7,581 nucleotides of DNA, taken from contig JAKAVI010000196.1 of the NCBI GenBank assembly GCA_021817355.1, forward strand, positions 1 to 7,581. Direction: 5' to 3'. The notes under the pieces were generated by a model, which saw nothing but the letters and a program-made list of their open reading frames with translations, had not been told where the DNA came from and ran no database searches. The translations under genes and the position numbers were made by a program. Numbering within the stretch: position 1 is the stretch's first letter; each line of letters opens with the position of its first letter. The stretch is from Pseudomonadota bacterium (GTDB lineage: Bacteria > Pseudomonadota > Alphaproteobacteria > Micropepsales > Micropepsaceae). This document shows positions 6,527 through 7,581 of the stretch, piece by piece.

Positions 6527-6565
6527 AAGTGGCGCCCACCCGCGTGCGCTGGCGGGCGGCCACTT
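6527..6565. terminator. Long hairpin between convergent genes
   Basis: AAGTGGCGCCCACC (6527-6540) pairs with GGCGGGCGGCCACTT (6551-6565) across a 10-base loop. That gives 13 base pairs with one bulged G and one A/C mismatch. It lies between the stop codons of sbcB and the membrane protein gene and could block read-through both ways. Neither side has a long T-run, so strict intrinsic termination is not shown. It could also be a dispersed palindromic repeat. Confidence 0.5.
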
Positions 6566-6584
6566 CAGGCCGAGCGTGCCAAAC

Positions 6585-7106
6585 TTACGTGGTTACAGGA
6601 GCGGTATTACGGGCCGCCAGCTTCTGCGCACTCATCACCACAGCGCCAAAGAACACAATGCCAAGGCCCAGGGACTTCAGGTCATTGATGACATCGGTGT
6701 GGGCCTGGATGGGCACGGCTGCACCTGCCGTCAGAAAGATCATGGTCGAGAAGTTGAAGGCGACTTTGCCCCAGCCCACGATCTGACAGTAGATCGCGGC
6801 GAGCATGATGATCACCGCGGCGGCCTCACCGGCATTGCCATAGAGGTGTGGCAGGCGCTGGAGGGCGAGGGCCAGCAGAAGCCCGACCACCGCGCCCACC
6901 GCAGAACTGACAAAGGCGCCCTGTTGCACCTGCTCTGCCGCCATCCAGAAGGTCAGAAACAAAAAACCAGCCCAGAAATCAGTGAGACCAAGAAGCGTAT
7001 TCACATAGATGAATGCCACAGCGGCAACGATGAGAATGAGGAGGATAACCGCACCGACCGCAGGTGTCGGCGGGGTGGCGGCCTGGGATGAGGGTTGAGT
7101 GTCCAT
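6585..7106 (-). CDS. Multi-pass membrane protein, unknown function
   Basis: From the ATG at 7106 the product has 173 residues. I preferred this start because AGGAAGG stands about five bases before it; an in-frame ATG at 7133 has no such signal. A short polar, Pro/Gln-rich cytoplasmic-type N-terminus (2-16) leads into roughly five or six hydrophobic stretches: about 17-39, 44-57, 64-82, 92-111, 115-131 and 146-160. Charged residues inside or next to them (E58, E94, K114, D138, D142) are few, as in small inner-membrane proteins. The general pattern recalls small permease-like proteins of the DUF1097 kind, but I cannot confirm this. It is the only gene in its orientation here and converges on sbcB. 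Coding status is well supported by the start signal and by the consistent hydrophobic pattern. Confidence 0.72.
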   Translation of the reverse strand: MDTQPSSQAATPPTPAVGAVILLILIVAAVAFIYVNTLLGLTDFWAGFLFLTFWMAAEQVQQGAFVSSAVGAVVGLLLALALQRLPHLYGNAGEAAAVIIMLAAIYCQIVGWGKVAFNFSTMIFLTAGAAVPIQAHTDVINDLKSLGLGIVFFGAVVMSAQKLAARNTAPVTT

Positions 7107-7355
7107 GGCGTCCTTCCTGGTTGGTTTTTTCAAGAGAGCAGAGTCATTTTGAGAAGACTATCTCTCCGCATTGCCCGCATGCCTAGCCGGTCGCACAAGT
7201 TTTTTTCACGCGCGTGTGAAGAAGTTCTGGGCAAAACCCCCCGCAGGCAGCACCAAACCCAGGGCTCGGTCTGGGAGTTAGCGCCGGCGGGCGCGCCACC
7301 TCGCGCTGGAGCGGGTTTGCGCTGCGGGATTTCGCGCCAGAGAGACGCCAAATTT
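7107..7355. other. Intergenic region with a palindrome, no gene seen
   Basis: Open frames here lack starts or recognisable products. TTCACGCGCGTGTGAA (7205-7220) is a palindrome with a single G/T exception, about 100 bases upstream of the membrane protein start, and could be a regulator site or a small hairpin. CCCAG (7258-7262) and CTGGG (7271-7275) form a second short stem. GC content falls sharply towards the right as the promoter of the next gene begins. Confidence 0.4.
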
Positions 7356-7436
7356 ATAAGACTTTTCTGGTATATACCGAATGCATGATAAGTTTTTTCT
7401 TATTGACACTCGGCATAATCATAAGATGTTACTTAT
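7356..7436. repeat. Three phased inverted repeats, likely operator array
   Basis: The pattern ATAAG-N6-CTTAT occurs at 7388-7403 (spacer TTTTTT) and 7421-7436 (spacer ATGTTA). A degenerate copy, ATAAG-N6-CTGGT, lies at 7356-7371. Their centres are 32 and 33 bases apart, about three helical turns, so all face the same side of the DNA. A perfect palindrome, GGTATATACC (7369-7378), overlaps the end of the first copy. The array covers the promoter of the XRE regulator gene that starts at 7440, which suggests autoregulation by that protein. The repeats are seen; the binding protein is inferred. Confidence 0.6.
7403..7431 (+). promoter_or_regulatory. Candidate promoter of the mobile mystery protein A gene
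   Basis: TTGACA at 7403-7408 is a perfect -35. Seventeen bases later stands ATGTTA (7426-7431), a poor -10 that forms the spacer of the third inverted repeat. A better -10-like hexamer, CATAAT (7414-7419), would need a different, weak -35 near 7391. In either case the promoter lies within the operator-like array. Confidence 0.45.
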
Positions 7437-7439
7437 TAT

Positions 7440-7581
7440 ATGGTGACCCCATACCAACAGCTCGACAAACGCTTTGAGACGCTTCGGCCCTTTCTCCAAA
7501 GCGCCTCACGCCCCCCACGCGGATGGATCAAAGCCATCCGCGAAGCCATGGGCATGACCACCGGTCAGTTCGCCAAGCGTA
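7440..7581 (+). CDS. Mobile mystery protein A, XRE-type regulator (5' part)
   Basis: The window ends after 47 codons. The segments QLDKRFETLRPFL, PPRGWIKAIREAMGM and TTGQFAKR match the beginning of mobile mystery protein A (TIGR02612), whose helix-turn-helix starts at GMTTGQFAKR. Family members are small XRE-type DNA-binding proteins usually followed at once by mobile mystery protein B, a Fic-domain protein, in mobile or plastic regions. Such pairs behave like toxin-antitoxin modules, with A the presumed antitoxin and repressor. The ATG at 7440 has no Shine-Dalgarno; GTG at 7443 is an alternative, and a nearly leaderless message is possible. The gene is cut by the window edge, not broken. The operator-like array upstream fits control by its own product. 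Confidence 0.8.
   Translation, partial: MVTPYQQLDKRFETLRPFLQSASRPPRGWIKAIREAMGMTTGQFAKR

Noticed and set aside
6576..7091. A 171-codon plus-strand frame
   Set aside because: It is antisense to the membrane protein gene and consists of low-complexity His/Arg/Asp-rich sequence without a ribosome binding site.
1..7581. CRISPR arrays, tRNA or rRNA genes, insertion-sequence ends
   Set aside because: I looked for repeated spacers, cloverleaf arms and paired terminal repeats and found none that hold up.

Overview
The window reads like accessory DNA of a GC-rich proteobacterium. An alphaproteobacterium is my best guess, from codon use and the style of the genes, but no rRNA or tRNA is present to settle it. 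The left 3 kb is a cluster of whole and decaying toxin-antitoxin (TA) genes. The middle and right hold ordinary metabolic, repair and membrane genes. The right edge enters another mobile regulatory module.

Left edge to 3.1 kb: positions 1-503 contain no gene I can name, only open frames of doubtful status. Then, all on the minus strand and read from high to low coordinates, come a DUF433-domain antitoxin-like gene (1331-1999), the frameshifted remains of what looks like its DUF5615/PIN-like toxin partner (about 1112-1371), a HigB-type toxin (817-1095) and a HigA-type antitoxin (504-842). The antitoxin's well-placed Shine-Dalgarno/ATG lies one base out of frame with its body, across a run of six A. 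A small conserved three-helix membrane protein (2359-2688, plus strand) interrupts the series. It is followed by a minus-strand fragment of a HipA-type kinase (about 2715-3060), with a frameshift, a stop and loss of the catalytic Asp.

Middle: a cytoplasmic Cys-type sulfatase of the choline-sulfatase-like group (3218-4660, minus) and exodeoxyribonuclease I, sbcB (4964-6403, plus), diverge from a shared intergenic region of about 300 bp. sbcB converges on a multi-pass membrane protein (6585-7106, minus), with a strong hairpin between the two stop codons.

Right edge: an AT-rich promoter region carries three inverted repeats of form ATAAG-N6-CTNNT at a 32-33 bp pitch. It leads into the 5' end of a gene for an XRE-type regulator matching mobile mystery protein A (7440 onward). 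That family is normally paired with a Fic-domain protein, mobile mystery protein B, which would lie just beyond the window.

The most interesting points are the out-of-frame HigA start, the two decayed toxins beside live-looking antitoxin genes, and the phased operator-like array in front of the mobile mystery gene.
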